A stretch of 64,000 bases of DNA from Trichoplax adhaerens (taxonomy: Eukaryota > Placozoa > Uniplacotomia > Trichoplacea > Trichoplacidae): assembly GCF_000150275.1 (NCBI RefSeq), contig NW_002060945.1, positions 8,949,650 to 9,013,649 of the forward strand, in the 5' to 3' direction. The translations under genes and the position numbers were made by a program. Positions 1 to 12,406 of this stretch are shown here, in pieces (positions within the stretch are counted from its first letter, which is position 1; each line of letters opens with the position of its first letter). The notes under the pieces are model-generated. The model had not been told where the DNA came from and made no database searches. It saw only the letters and a program-made list of their open reading frames with translations.

Positions 1-402
1 TTTAGTTGGAGTCAATGGATCAACTGTAATAGTAAGTTTCAACTTGATACTGATGGCTTTTGGAAAGACAGTAAGTTAAGGGTCTACGATGGTTACCGAC
101 ATGTTTGAAAAGGTATGATCATGCCTGTTGTACGCTATTGATTGCATGTTGTATTGCTAGTGGGCAGTGTTGACCGAAACGCTGGTACCGTACTTACCTA
201 TTGATGGTTATTCTTTTAGTTCGAGTCAATGGATCAACTGTAATAGTAAGTTTCAACTTGATACTGATGGCTTTTGGAAAGACAGTAAGTTAAGGGTCTA
301 CGATGGTTACCGACATGTTTGAAAAGGTATGATCATGCCTGTTGTACGCTATTGATTGCATGTTGTATTGCTAGTGGACAGTGTTGACCGAAACGCTGGT
401 AC
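1..402. repeat. Direct duplication of about 188 bp, period 214
   Basis: The segment at 1-188 recurs almost unchanged at 215-402, with scattered substitutions such as ttggag against ttcgag near the start. The left edge is the window edge, so more copies may lie outside. No coding frame is convincing in either copy. Confidence 0.85.
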
Positions 403-939
403 TACGCGTACTACCGTGATAGTATGGGACTACGTCTGTAGCCTGTTGGAATGACATTATTATCAAGCTATGTTTGTCGCTATCAATATTGCTCTATTTT
501 ACAGCACTATATTATACTGTCCATGATGAAGAGAAGACGCTGGCTAGTTTAAACCGACACAAACACTATTTTACATGTCCAGCTGTACTGTATTTGGAAA
601 GATCTGTGATGGTCACAAGCGATATTGTAATCATCAGAATAATCCTACTACTGGGGTAGTTTGATAGGACACACGTAGTCCATCGTCTATTGCCTAGGAG
701 GCAATTGTTATTGTGGGATTGAACCTTTGATTGAAAAAAAAGACAGTCAACAAGTCCTAAGCAAGAAAATAATACTGTCCAATTTGACCTTTGAAAATCA
801 ATCGGAGAAAATTGATGATAACACTGTTGATTTTGCCTTGTCAATACGGTAGTATGAGATGAGCATAGAGTCTTTTGGTAAGGCACAACTATGTCAATGT
901 ATGCTAGTCAAAAGCTAACCGAGAATACAGGTTTCAAGT

Positions 940-1700
940 TCATAAAGTAATTGTACAATAAGACATACAACGAATGGTATGAAATAGTTTCTCTTCACAG
1001 CTGCCAAAACTGCTTCCTAGTTTGAATTGGCGATTTTCACCAACTGCGATCAAGTCCTCTGCCATTGCTGCCACTGTCTGAAATGCATTTCAGACGTCTG
1101 ACAATACGTCTTTTCCATACTGTACTGTATATAGTAATTAGGCGTATTGTCCAGTATGAATGATTGCTTGCTGTAGTGCCCTTGCCAAAGCGTCTGTGAT
1201 TTTCCCTATTGTACCTTGTATGGTGGTGTCCTGTTTGTACACTGTACAGTGTAGAGTATGCTTTTGGCTACCGTCAGACAGTGGCTTCCAAAAAAGTCTC
1301 CTAGTCGCTCTCTACCTTGTCCATGGCTGTACTGTTTGGACGTAGTCCAGTAGACAGTATGAATGTAGACCATGATTAGAAGAAGGTTTCCCACACTTCC
1401 ACTACAGTATCCTTTACTGCTTTAGGAGAAGGATTTTGATGCATCATGGACAAGCCAATCAAAGGACTGTACAGTACAGTAGGCGCACTTTTTCCCTTCT
1501 TATGGGCCTTCCTTACTGTACGTCATCCATTGCAAGTATGAATGTAGACCATGATTAGAAGAAGGTTTCTCACACTTCCACTACAGTATCCTTTACTGCT
1601 TTAGGAGAAGGGTTTTGATGCATCATGGACAAGCCAATCAAAGGGCTGACTGTACACTGTACTGTAGGCGCACTTTTTCCCTTATGGGCCTTCCTTACTG
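940..1700 (-). pseudogene. Coding-like fragments of an unidentified, probably decayed gene
   Basis: Several short minus-strand stretches read like protein but lie in different frames and are separated by TACTGTA-rich sequence. One at 1074-940 contains AAMAEDLIAVGENRQFKLG. One at 1456-1376 contains MHQNPSPKAVKDTVVEVWE and ends at a stop. A third near 1240-1160 contains TTIQGTIGKITDALARAL. The second fragment is repeated by the 179-bp tandem duplication, where the copy gains a stop. I do not recognise the family. Possible explanations are a decayed transposon, a decayed host gene, or exons of an unrecognised live gene. There is no complete frame and no clear splice chain. Confidence 0.2.
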
Positions 1701-1715
1701 TACATCATCCATTGC
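1353..1715. repeat. Tandem duplication, period 179 bp, with a diverged relative at 2110-2340
   Basis: The words gaatgtagac at 1361 and 1540 begin two near-identical copies that both run through 'gacaagccaatcaaagg' and 'gcgcactttttccc'. They differ mainly in the length of the internal TACTGTA-type tract. A more diverged copy of the 3' part (gacaagccgaccaaagg, gcgcacttttttgcg, caatgtagaaagccaat) lies at 2110-2340. Confidence 0.8.
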
Positions 1716-2587
1716 AATGACGATGTAGAAACCCAATGAACTTATGTTGTGTTATGATACTGTAGGACATTGTGGCATGGTTGACTAACGTCCATTTCTG
1801 TCTACATGCAAATTCAGTACAGCGTGTTTACATTCGCTTGAGATTATAAGACTTTTATTTTAATGCTATTATCAATATCAAAACGTTGTCGATTTCATAC
1901 CAGCATGTAGCTAATGAGCTGAAGATTCTACAGTACAGTACTGTACAGTATACTGTATGAGTGAGTAAAAGTCAATTTGAAATAACACTCAAATCATTCT
2001 ATCTACAGTACAGTACAGCATGACTTTGGAATGGATTGCATTGGTCTTCTACAGTACTTTTTGAAAGTGTATAGTAAGAGGGTTTGGCTACTTTGGCATA
2101 CTGTACTGTACACTGTACAGTACAGTACTGTTTGGATCGTTCATGGACAAGCCGACCAAAGGATGGGACTGTACACTGTATACTGTACTGCATGCGCACT
2201 TTTTTGCGAATGGGGGCCTTGCTTAGGCTATGCAATCCAATTCCAATGGCAATGTAGAAAGCCAATTAGCTTCCCTTGTGCTATGATACTACAGTGAGAC
2301 ATGTTTGACTTGTGTCCATCTATAGACAGTGCATGCCAACCAAGTATGCAGTAGTACAATTTTGGAATCCATTGGATTTGTCTTTGGCCATGATCTACAG
2401 TACTGTACACTTGTACAGTACAGTAGATATCGCCAGGTTTGGTTTTATGCGGTCTACACTAGTACCCTATCATACCGTATCGGACCGAACCGTACCGCAT
2501 CGTATTCTGTACAATGGACATGTTGGCCGTACTGTATGCGCAAATTGCCGATGCGACATTTGAAAAACCGTCGAGGTAAGAGAAAAA

Positions 2588-5127
2588 AACTTCTGACGGC
2601 GCTTGTATGAGATAGTCAGTCCAATTTCTGACGGCACTTGTATGAGATAGAGAGTCCAATTTCTCAACGGCAATTACTGTATATGACATACTATAGACAG
2701 TCCAACTTCTGACGGCACTTGTATTAGATAGAGAGTCTAATTTCTTGACGGCAATTACAGTACATACTGTAGACAGTCCAACTTCCGACGGCACTTGTAC
2801 ACTACAGTATGAGATAGAGAGTCCAACTTCTTGACGGCAATTACAGTACTGTACAGTACACTGTACAGTATATTTACAGTACATACTGTAGGCAGTCCGA
2901 CTTCTGACGGCACTTGTACAGTATTACTGTGTAGAGAGTAAAACTTCTTGACGGCAATTACAGTACTGTATATTTACAGTACATACTGTAGACAGTCCAA
3001 CTTCTGACGGCACTTGTATTACTGTGTACTGTAGAGAGTAAAACTTCTTGACGGCAATTACAGTACTGTACACTGTACAGTACTGTATATTTACAGTACA
3101 TACTGTAGACAGTCCAACTTCTGACGGCACTTGTACTGTATCACTGTACAGTACAGTACTGTAGATAGAGAGTAAAACTTCTTGACGGCAATTACAGTAC
3201 ATACTGTAGACAGTCCAACTTCTGACGGCACTTGTATGAGATAGAGAGTCCAACTTCTTGACGGCAATTACAGTACTGTACACTGTACAGTATATTTACA
3301 GTACATACTGTAGACAGTCCAACTTCTGACGGCACTTGTACAGTATTACTGTGTAGAGAGTAAAACTTCTTGACGGCAATTACAGTACTGTATATTTACA
3401 GTACTGTAGACAGTCCAACTTCTGACGGCACTTGTATTACTGTGTACTGTAGAGAGTAAAGCTTCTTGACGGCAATTACAGTACATACTGTAGACAGTCC
3501 AACTTCTGACGGCACTTGTATCACTGTACAGTACAGTAGATAGAGAGTAAAACTTCTTGACGGCAATTACAGTACATACTGTAGACAGTCCAACTTCTGA
3601 CGGCACTTGTATGAGATAGAGAGTCCAACTTCTTGACGGCAATTACAGTACTGTACTGTACAGTACAGTATATTTACAGTACTGTACATACTGTACTGTA
3701 GACAGTCCAACTTCTGACGGCACTTGTATTACTGTACAGTACAGTACTGTAGATAGAGAGTAAAACTTCTTGACGGCAATTACAGTACAGCACTGTACAG
3801 TACATACTGTAGACAGTCCAACTTCTGACGGCACTTGTATGAGATAGAGAATCCAACTTCTTGACGGCAATTACAGTATAATTACAGTACATACTGTAGA
3901 CAGTCCAACTTCTTGTAAAACTTATACAGTATGAGATAGACAGTCTAAGTTCTTGACGGCAATTACAGTACTGTATAATTACAGTACATACTGTACAGTA
4001 CTGTAGACAGTCCAACTTCTTGTAAAACTTGTACAGTACAGTATGAGATAGACAGTCCAAGTTCTTGACGGCAATTACAGTACATACTGTAGACAGTCCA
4101 ACTTCTTGTAAAACTTGTACAGTATGAGATAGACAGTCCAAGTTCTTGACGGCAATTACAGTACATACTGTAGACAGTCCAACTTCTTGTAAAACTTGTA
4201 CAGTATGAGATAGACAGTCCAAGTTCTTGACGGCAATTACAGTACTGTATAATTACAGTACATACAGTACTGTAGACAGTCCAACTTCTTGTAAAACTTG
4301 TACAGTACAGTATGAGATAGACAGTCCAAGTTCTTGACGGCAATTACAGTACATACTGTAGACAGTCCAACTTCTTGACGGCAATTACAGTACATACTGT
4401 AGACAGTCCAACTTCTTGTAAAACTTGTACAGTATGAGATAGACAGTCCAACTTCTTGACGGCAATTACAGTACATACTGTAGACAGTCCAACTTCTTGT
4501 ACAGTACAGTATGAGATAGACAGTCCAACTTCTTGACGGCAATTACAGTACATACTGTAGACAGTCCAACTTCTTGTACAGTACAGTATGAGATAGACAG
4601 TCCAACTTCTTGACGGCACTTGTATGAGATAGACAGCAAAATTTCTGACGGCACTTATATGAGATAGACAGTCCAACTTTTGGACATAGTCACAGTGGAA
4701 CAGCGTCGAAGGAAGAGAAAAAAACTTGTTAACGCCACTTACTGTCCAGTATATGGCATACTGGAGAGTGTAGACAGCAAAACTTGTGAACGGCACTTGT
4801 ATATGAGATAGTCAGTCCAATTTCTGGACATAGTCACAGTGGAACAGTGTCGAAGGAAGAGAAAAAAAACTTGTCAACGCCACTGGTAGAAGATAGACAG
4901 TCCAACTTCTACACGGCAACTACAGTACCGTGTATAGGACATACTGTAATCAGTCCAACTTGTCAACGGCACTTCTATGAGATAGTCAGTCCAATTTCTT
5001 GACAGTGGAACAGTAGACAGTGTCGAAGGAAGAGCAAAAAAACTTGTTAACGCCACTGGTAGAAGATAGACAGTCCAACTTGTCAACGCCACTGGTAGAA
5101 GATAGACAGCCCAACTTGTCAACGCCG
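2588..5127. repeat. Satellite built on a roughly 36-bp monomer with palindromic expansions
   Basis: The array repeats a core of the form 'gtccaacttctTgacggca' followed by either 'cttgtatgagatagaga' or 'attacagtacatactgtagaca', giving a dimer of roughly 75 bp whose length varies because TACTGTA-type palindromes expand at the 'ttacagtac' site. From 3890 to 4610 a variant carries 'ttcttgtaaaacttgtac'. From 4650 to 5127 the monomer is closest to a plain 36-bp unit (aacttgtcaacgccactgg). Long minus-strand open frames cross the array only because the unit lacks stops; I do not call them genes. Confidence 0.9.
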
Positions 5128-5129
5128 TC

Positions 5130-5278
5130 ATAGTGGGCACAGCCGTCGATGCTGCTAACACACAATCTGGATTGCGTGCGTTTATCTCCTTCAATTCCAG
5201 CCAGAACCACTGGTAGCGCAGACGGTCAAGCAAGTAGCTCAAATTAGCCAGTAAAAGGTCCAATTCAAGCATTGGCAC
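5130..5278 (-). other. Unassigned coding-like ORF head-to-head with MSL1
   Basis: A GC-richer patch between the satellite and the MSL1 start reads on the minus strand as a leucine-rich frame that includes MLELDLLLANLSYLLDRLR and then YQWFWLELKEINARNPD. It continues without a stop into the satellite, where each 36-bp unit encodes 12 residues such as GVDKLDCLSSTS in an alternative frame. I do not recognise the protein. It could be the first exon of a divergent gene, a relic, or MSL1 upstream sequence that lacks stops because it is GC-richer. A second frame in the same patch is also open, which lowers confidence. Confidence 0.2.
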
Positions 5279-5341
5279 GCCATCCAGGCCGACGGTACTT
5301 TTCCTACAATTTCATCGACCAATTCAACGCAAAGAAAAGGA

Positions 5342-8300
5342 ATGAACCGTGACAAAAAGGAAAGTAGGAAAGTTGTTCATGCTGGCAAAGATGGCAATCA
5401 ACGCATACACAATGATAGAAATCATGAAAATAATGGTAACAAACATAGCAATTTGACCTTAATGAGAAATCGAGATGGAAAAGTCAGCCGAGTTGAGCTA
5501 CAAATGGAACAAATGAGGCAGTTATTGCTCTTTAATCTCGAGCTAATACAGCAGCAAAAGGATTGGCTTACTACAAAAGATGAACAAATTGCCCACTTGA
5601 AAGATCAAAATGAAAAGGTAAGCCTTGCCACATCATTTTCTACTTCATCAACCCTGTTATTGCGCCCATTTTCCTCCGCGTCGTTTTGCATCTTGCAAGT
5701 CGACATCATGTCGTCTTGATCCATCCTGACTGACTTTATGCTTGCATAGTTGATTACACTCCTTTGACACCCACTGCTGATAGCGTACCTACTGTAGTCG
5801 ATCACACTACGCTAATGTCCATTTTTTTCAAACTGATTCCCAAATTGCGATCGCTAGCACACCTTGACTACACTATATCACTTTGCTATCACTGCAATGC
5901 AAGGACAGTACTGTACTGTTAAATGCGTTCAACTAGTACAATAACACTGACTGCTGTCATATGGCCCGCGCGCCTATCGATCAATGATATTGTCCCAACT
6001 TGCTTTAATGACATGATAGGCGATTGATGAAAGTCTAGTAGAGGAGGAGAGAACCAGACGTTCTACTTTTCAACAGTCCATTTTATACTGTACTGTATAT
6101 AGTAGCCGATTTACAGTATGTATCAATGATCAATGTACATTCTCTTCTTCTTACTTTAGGCCATTGCACAATTCTAATAGCCTTCGTAGTCATGTCAACA
6201 ATAACAATTTTACAATGGCCGACTGTATCATTGGTACAGTGTCTATGCCGTAAGACATAATCAAAGCAAAGTCAGCCTTGAGGATAGCATCCACAAAATA
6301 ATTACACTTGGCTGTCACCGATATCGTTTTCATATTTTGCCTTATTTGCCAAGTTAGTAACATACTTCAAAATACATTCTCATCAATCAACAACGTTGCT
6401 CAATCGACCAACGATAGGGTACTGTACAGTATAGATGTAGATACATTAGACAACAGTATTTACAATTTGCTTCACCGGTGTTTTCCACCCAAGACAAAAT
6501 TGTTTCCCAAATCCAATTTTGACCCAGGATATAACATACTGTACAACACTGTGTATTCTCTGTAAATAGGCTCAATCTAACCGTCGATGATTAATAGTAT
6601 TGACTGTACAATATCATTCATAGTCCATTCTTTCTTTTTACTACTATAGTTACTAACCTTGCTGCGTAGCGCACATTCATTCATAAACTTGTTATTAAAA
6701 AATTCTCCATTCAATGCATTAGCAAGTCTTGATTAGTGTAGAGTACAGTACTGTACTGTAAAGCAGAGTCCATGTAATATAACTGTAACTGTCCACGCCT
6801 ATTGGCAATCATCATGATAAGTGCTGTAGAAGAAAATCGTTGCTGCTACTATACTTTCCTTCGCTGGACTGCATTACCAATCGCATTTCTACAGTATACT
6901 ACTTCTATAAATACACTTTCAAGCTCGAATTAGCACTATATCATGTCTTATGTCTTGCATGATATAGCTACGAAGCAGGCTAGAAAGACTAGAACGCAGA
7001 ATCACGTTAGAACGAAAAGGAAATCTTCGAAGAAGAGTCAGAAGTGAAGAGGAAACGTTAGAATCGTAAGTGAAATTAGATACAAACAATTGTACGCTAC
7101 TTGGCCATTGGCCAGTAACATACTTCCACGCCTGTACTTAGTAAAAATGTATAAGGTTACTAGTAGGCTCAGCTGAGTCAAGTCAGTGATGATGATGATT
7201 GTAGAGATAGTCATGAATTATTCAAAGTTATCTTATTTCTCATCTCATTTTATGCTCTACAACGGGTAGTATTCAAAGCATTGAGATCGAAAATGACGTT
7301 AAGGAAACTAAAGAATCCAATGAAATGAATATAACAGGATTTAGAAATGCAAATTATCTGACGACAAAGCTACCTTATCGACATTTGGATCATATCATGA
7401 ATTTTTGCGCTGTATCAAACTTTCAAAATGTACCACCAATTAAGGTTGCTAATAAAGATGACGACGTACTTGGTAATGAAGCATAAAAACTTTCTAATAT
7501 TATCCGCTACATTGCATATACCGTCCTAGATTAACGCTAGTGTAATCAAAAGTTCATTTATCCATTGATCATTAGTCCCTAAGTGGCGCGTATGTGACGA
7601 TTCTAATGATATGCTACCTGAAGATGAAAGCAATGCAGAGCCAGAAGAAGAAGAAGCGGAAGTGAGTTATGCGTTTGCCAATGTCTTTTATCGCTTAATT
7701 TTAATATCTGCTATTTCATTGCGTTTTAGACATTGTCGGATAGCGATTACGCCAAACGTCATTGGAAGCATGAATTGGATGAAAAAAGACGGAAAAGGTT
7801 CATCTTTATTTGTAGCACTGATTACTTTCAGTACTTTGATTCCAAACTGTAGCCTCGATAATATTAATGCCCTTGGTTTCTTTTCACTTATAGATGGGAT
7901 TTGCAAAGAATCCGAGAAGAACAACTGAAAGAAAACTTGAGAAGGCGTTCTGAAGAGAAATCGACTTCTAAAACGTTATCCAAATCTCGTAAGAGAAAAT
8001 CACTTGAAGAACAGCGAATAACTTCTTTTGATCCATCAGTGGATAACAGTAAGTAACAGGCAGCAAAGTAATATAGCTTTAGCAGTAAAAATTTGTCTGG
8101 TATACCAAATTTGAATAATAATTTATACCATTTTTGGAATCAAGTAAAGGGTATATGCGTTGAAGACACGATACCTGTTGTTGCCTTTGGTAGTACAATC
8201 CCCATATTTCCTTCTAGGTATATAAGCTAAATAGGATGACTGGAATATATTTGTAATATCTTTTGTCATGATTCAAAAATAGTAATAGTCTGATCAACTG

Positions 8301-8458
8301 TGTCAGTATAGGGGATTAAAATATTGTTCTAAGTTAATCATGATCTTGCATTTCAATCCAGCGAATTTTCTCTCCCATGGTTTAATGAAAGCAAAGTCGA
8401 CATGGACAATGACGAAAGGTCTACAAAAAAAAGAAGAAAATCCAGAAGAAACAATTAG
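5342..8458 (+). CDS. MSL1: MSL1 homologue (male-specific lethal 1, KAT8/MOF complex scaffold)
   Basis: MSL1 dimerises through an N-terminal coiled coil and uses its C-terminal PEHE region to hold the acetyltransferase KAT8 (MOF) and MSL3 for H4K16 acetylation in the nucleus. Eight exons join in phase: 5342-5617, 6968-7065, 7270-7472, 7576-7661, 7730-7797, 7894-8048, 8145-8217 and 8362-8458, giving about 351 residues. The coiled coil spans residues 57-130 (QLLLFNLELIQQQKDWLTTK, then LRSRLERLERRI). An acidic stretch (PEEEEAE) precedes the PEHE signature near 225-255 (AKRHWKHELDEKRRKR, split by an intron, then WDLQRIREEQ). The C-terminal motifs PVVAFG and FSLPWF are kept, and the protein ends in a basic tail. 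It is shorter than vertebrate MSL1 because linkers are reduced. The ATG at 5342 is the first in frame. The family call is firm; the 6968 and 8145 acceptors are my choices. Confidence 0.9.
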
Positions 8459-10891
8459 ATCTATTCCTTACTGTAAAAATACTTAGAATGACAGCGTGCG
8501 ACGCAAGTGTGTATGTCAAACTGCTAAAGTAAATACAATCAAAGTACTGTATTTTAAATATCATCTCACTCAAGCCTAACACAAAAGCTTGCACGGATAA
8601 GCTCTTGCAAGACAGTAATTTTGCTATCATTTTTCCTAACGTATATATTAAGCGAATCTTCTATTTTGATACTGTAATGTAAGTAACTGTATCTACCAAC
8701 TGCTCGGGCAGATTTATAAGGGCTTTCTTTGTACCGTAAAAATTCAAATCTATTTCATCCCTGAACACTTTTTAAGCGCTGTAGCTATGTAAAATTCTGG
8801 AAAATTATGGCGATGATAGTCAATTTGGCGTCAAGATATTGTACAGGTATTATCACAAAGTATCGACAAAGGCAGTCAGTCAGAATGCATTGAAACAACC
8901 CTATTGAGTATTATGCGTATTCTATATTAGTATATAATGCGAATTCGCTATAATCGGCGCTGTTATTGCATTACATTAAATATGTGCTGTATACGACGCA
9001 ATAGTAATTACGTATGAACACGTTGGATTGCTTCATTTTTTTAGCATTAGTGTATCGAATGAGCCGTAAAATGTCGCTTTCCTTATTTTCTTTTTGACAG
9101 AAATTTGTTCAAAAATTAATTTTTAATTGCCAATCGTAGCCAGTTTTCGTTATGTAAATATTAGAGATTTTTAAAATACTCAAAGAATGCCTTGCCGGTT
9201 CTATAAATAATTATATAACTGATTGATTTTGCACTTACGGCTCTAAAAATCGGTTATTAAAATTTTAAATTTTAATAATAATTGTGTCCGCTATCGCAAA
9301 GTCAATGTTAGTACTGATGATAGGATCGGAAATCATAGTGCAGTGTGCACTGTGGGAAAGGTCTAAACAGCATTCTTGAGTGTGGTAGTCATTGTAGGGC
9401 TTGATATCTTTGCATTTAATGGTTATGATTGATTTTAATCTATCTCCGCAAAGTAACAATTACATCTGGATTACAGGTGACTGTGGAAAGTTGTAACAAC
9501 TAATTATGATCGCGATTTCTATTCAAAATTTAATACTGAAATAGGTGTAAGATTATCGTAGATGTATAGAAGAGAAAATGGGATTTCTTCTGCATAAGGT
9601 GATACTGACTGTATTAGTATTGCTAATTTTTATTAATTGTCTACTAGCCCAGGTCAAATTTTCAGCTTTCTAGTTGTATTTAGAGCTACAATTCGTAAAT
9701 ATATTATCGTCCAAATGAAGAGTTTAACCGATGTTTCAATAGACCAGAACTACACTCTACTTGCAAAATTTGTACAGTACTGTCTATAAAGCTGCTGTAA
9801 ATAATTTAAGAAATTGCTTTTACGCCTCGATAAGATTAACTAAATCAGTAGAGTAGCACAATTGATAGTACTTGTAAATATTGATCATGACCCTCTCAGC
9901 AGGTCTTGACAGTTTGGACTTTTACTATCAATGATTTTAACTACACTTTTCTAGATACCGTACTGTGCACTTCACACCTTACGATTAATATAAGATAGAA
10001 ATTTGAAGAGGTTCGACGGTGATCATCATAATTTCTTACAGTTAAAATAGAATCTAACTTCTACAGACACAGTCCATTGCGAGTAAAAACGATAGTAGTT
10101 AAAATGTAAAATTTATTTATCCTATGTTATGGCTTCAGTAAAATCATTACAGCAAACGTGATACATGATAAGCATCACGTCTGCCGGATTGATGTAAAAT
10201 ATCAAGTTAGTCATAAATAAGAGCAAAACACAATAAATAAAATTGGTGAGGATTATCACCTTGATAATTGATATTCGATACAGTATCGAAGAAAACATGT
10301 TTTCCTAATAGGACTAGCGCACTTGATAAATCCTTTTATTTACTGAGAACGAGATTTTTTCATGCAATAGCAGTAAAGTATTACAGCAATAACTTCTTAT
10401 AAGATTTCTATTCGTTCGAGGAACATCCACGCATCAGTATCAAAGCAGATAAAATCTTCTTTCATATACAGTGGTATACATATATTTGTATATTATAATT
10501 CGAGATTGTCTTGTATCATTGATTATATTGCAAAGATGATTCTCTTTACAATGTCAGCCAATCTATCTCAAGAAGCGACTACTGGTGTACGTAGCGTACG
10601 CCAGTCTAACATAACTGCGACAGCAATCCACTTTACGTTTACATTATAATTCTGTACAGAACTTTACTTTACAAAATTGTATCATTGTAATTGATTCAAA
10701 TTGGATAAATTCTCATTATAGTACATTATTTGACGATCATACAGTAGGAAAAAAATTGAGGAAGAAATAAAAATAGTTGAGTGGTCGGAAAAGAGATGAT
10801 GGTTTACAGTATCACGAATGGCTAGCTTCCTTGACAAGAAATATCGGCTTTATCCGTTTCTTAAATGAACTCTTGTATGTTACGCTAAGGA
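8459..10891. other. Intergenic spacer between convergent genes
   Basis: AT-rich sequence between the 3' ends of the MSL1 and FBXO48-like genes. I see no conserved coding frame, RNA gene or array here. TTTATT words near 10107 and 10335 could be poly(A) signals for the minus-strand F-box gene, but this is weak. Confidence 0.5.
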
Positions 10892-11245
10892 TTAACGAGT
10901 TAATTCCATTTCAAGAATTCTACCCCATGTATCGACATCAAAAGGTCTAGTAGGGAATGTCGGTAATTGATCTATGCTACAAACTTGACTCATCTTGCCC
11001 GATAACCAAAAATTCAAAGTTAATTTTTTATAATAGTTCATTTTAGCCAATTGCTTGAGAGATTGTTGACCTTGCTCATCATCAAGTATCGATACATCGC
11101 AAAGTTGCTTCCAGATATAATCTGTATGATTAATAAAATCATGCCATGTTGTACATGTCTGTAAAGCTTGAGATAAATCGTTGTAATTAGCTAAACCAAA
11201 GATCATGACACTAATTTCCGCTGGCAAAAGATTGACGAAATCCAT
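10892..11245 (-). CDS. FBXO48: FBXO48-like F-box protein
   Basis: F-box proteins link substrates to SKP1-CUL1 ubiquitin ligases. The 117-residue frame opens with MDFVNLLPAEISVMIF, an F-box that runs to about residue 47 (TCTTWHDFINHTDYIWKQLC). The rest matches the layout of the short vertebrate protein FBXO48: a YYKKLTLNFWLSGK segment, then a DVDTWGRILEMELTR end, which is the FBXO48 C-terminal signature. I chose the ATG at 11245. The open frame continues upstream to 11281, where a splice-acceptor-like 'gcttag' carries an in-frame stop, so an upstream exon or 5' UTR exon is possible. The protein has no other substrate-binding domain, as in the family. Confidence 0.8.
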   Translation of the reverse strand: MDFVNLLPAEISVMIFGLANYNDLSQALQTCTTWHDFINHTDYIWKQLCDVSILDDEQGQQSLKQLAKMNYYKKLTLNFWLSGKMSQVCSIDQLPTFPTRPFDVDTWGRILEMELTR

Positions 11246-11689
11246 GAGAGATTGTGCTATTTCCGATCCACAGATGACCAACTAAGCGTTGCGGCAATCA
11301 GTCATCAACAATTTATACAGTACACACCATTCAATTGACAATTTGTCTTCACAGCAAGTGGTTGTCGCTAAATCAGTGCTGCCAACAAAATGAATCAATC
11401 ACCAACGACGTCGTAAATCAATTCGAATCTACAGTAGCAAGTTGATAGTATGATCCACTTCTTCTCCAGGTGGAATTAAGTACTGTTCATCTGTAAACAA
11501 CATCGATTTGAAAAATCGCCTTTCTCCGCATGATCTCTATATAGGGTCTTGAACGTGTCGTACGGTAGAAGGGCAAGTACTGGAAATGAGTCACCAAATT
11601 TTCGCCGCTAGAAAAGGGAAGGGTCCAAACATCACCATGGAAACAATGATTTCATTGGCTAATTTTATTATTGGTTTGAATGACGTACA

Positions 11690-12025
11690 GTACCAGACGT
11701 GTCTAATTGTATGTATTGTAACTGTACACTGTAGAGGCGATTCTACAGTACTGTACTAAAGTATAAATATATACAGTACTATATACAGTACTATATATAC
11801 AGTATACTGTACTAAAGTATAAATATAGTACTGTAGTAGGCTATACAGTATATTTGTTAGATTGTACGATGTACAGTACTACGCTAGTCATAATCAGAGA
11901 AGATACAGATAGTACAGTACTGTACTGACTACAGTATAAATATAGTATAGTACAGTATGTATATACAGTACTATATATAAATATATATATATTGCTACGG
12001 TATATATATAGCATATATAACTAGT

Positions 12026-12056
<31 letters not shown>

Positions 12057-12084
12057 GTACATATATATATAGCATATATAAATA

Positions 12085-12115
<31 letters not shown>

Positions 12116-12207
12116 GCGTATACAGTATATATAGTAGTTAGCTATATATTTGTTAGATTGTACGATGTACAACAGTACAGTGTACTACGCTAGTCATAAT
12201 CAGAGAA
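11690..12207. repeat. TA/TACTGTA microsatellite flanked by a 50-bp direct repeat
   Basis: A tract of tactgta, acagtata and long (TA)n runs lies between two copies of 'tttgttagattgtacgatgt...tagtcataatcagagaa', at about 11851-11902 and 12146-12207. The second copy carries an extra 'acagtacagtg' insertion. The 92-residue minus-strand frame here is low-complexity and not a gene. Confidence 0.8.
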
Positions 12208-12241
12208 CTTGGTAAAATAAAATAAGAATTTTCATAATCAG

Positions 12242-12406
12242 AACATTATCAATTCAATAATAACGACTTCATTGATAATAGTAGCTCCAACTGTTTTGGC
12301 AATTACTTCAGTAATGGCAAGTTACATATATATTGATTCATTGTTTGAATCAGTCCATTATTATGATTATGATAATCATCAAGGATATGGTTTTGTATGT
12401 CATTAG
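12242..12406 (+). other. Possible terminal exon with one membrane segment
   Basis: After an acceptor-like 'ttttcataatcag' a 54-residue frame runs to a stop. It contains a hydrophobic stretch (SLIIVAPTVLAITSVMASYI) followed by an acidic, tyrosine-rich tail. No matching upstream exon was found. It may be chance, so it is recorded only as a candidate. Confidence 0.15.

Noticed and set aside
2459-4796. Minus-strand open frames of 100-182 residues across the satellite
   Set aside because: They repeat the same few peptides (WTVYSMYCNCRQEV and similar) in several overlapping frames, which follows from a stop-free repeat unit and not from a gene.
2588-5127. CRISPR array
   Set aside because: Repeats are contiguous with no unique spacers, and the window is eukaryotic with spliced genes.
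11750-12170. LexA-like boxes (CTGTATATATACAG)
   Set aside because: The resemblance to the bacterial SOS box comes from the TACTGTA/TA microsatellite; there is no bacterial context.
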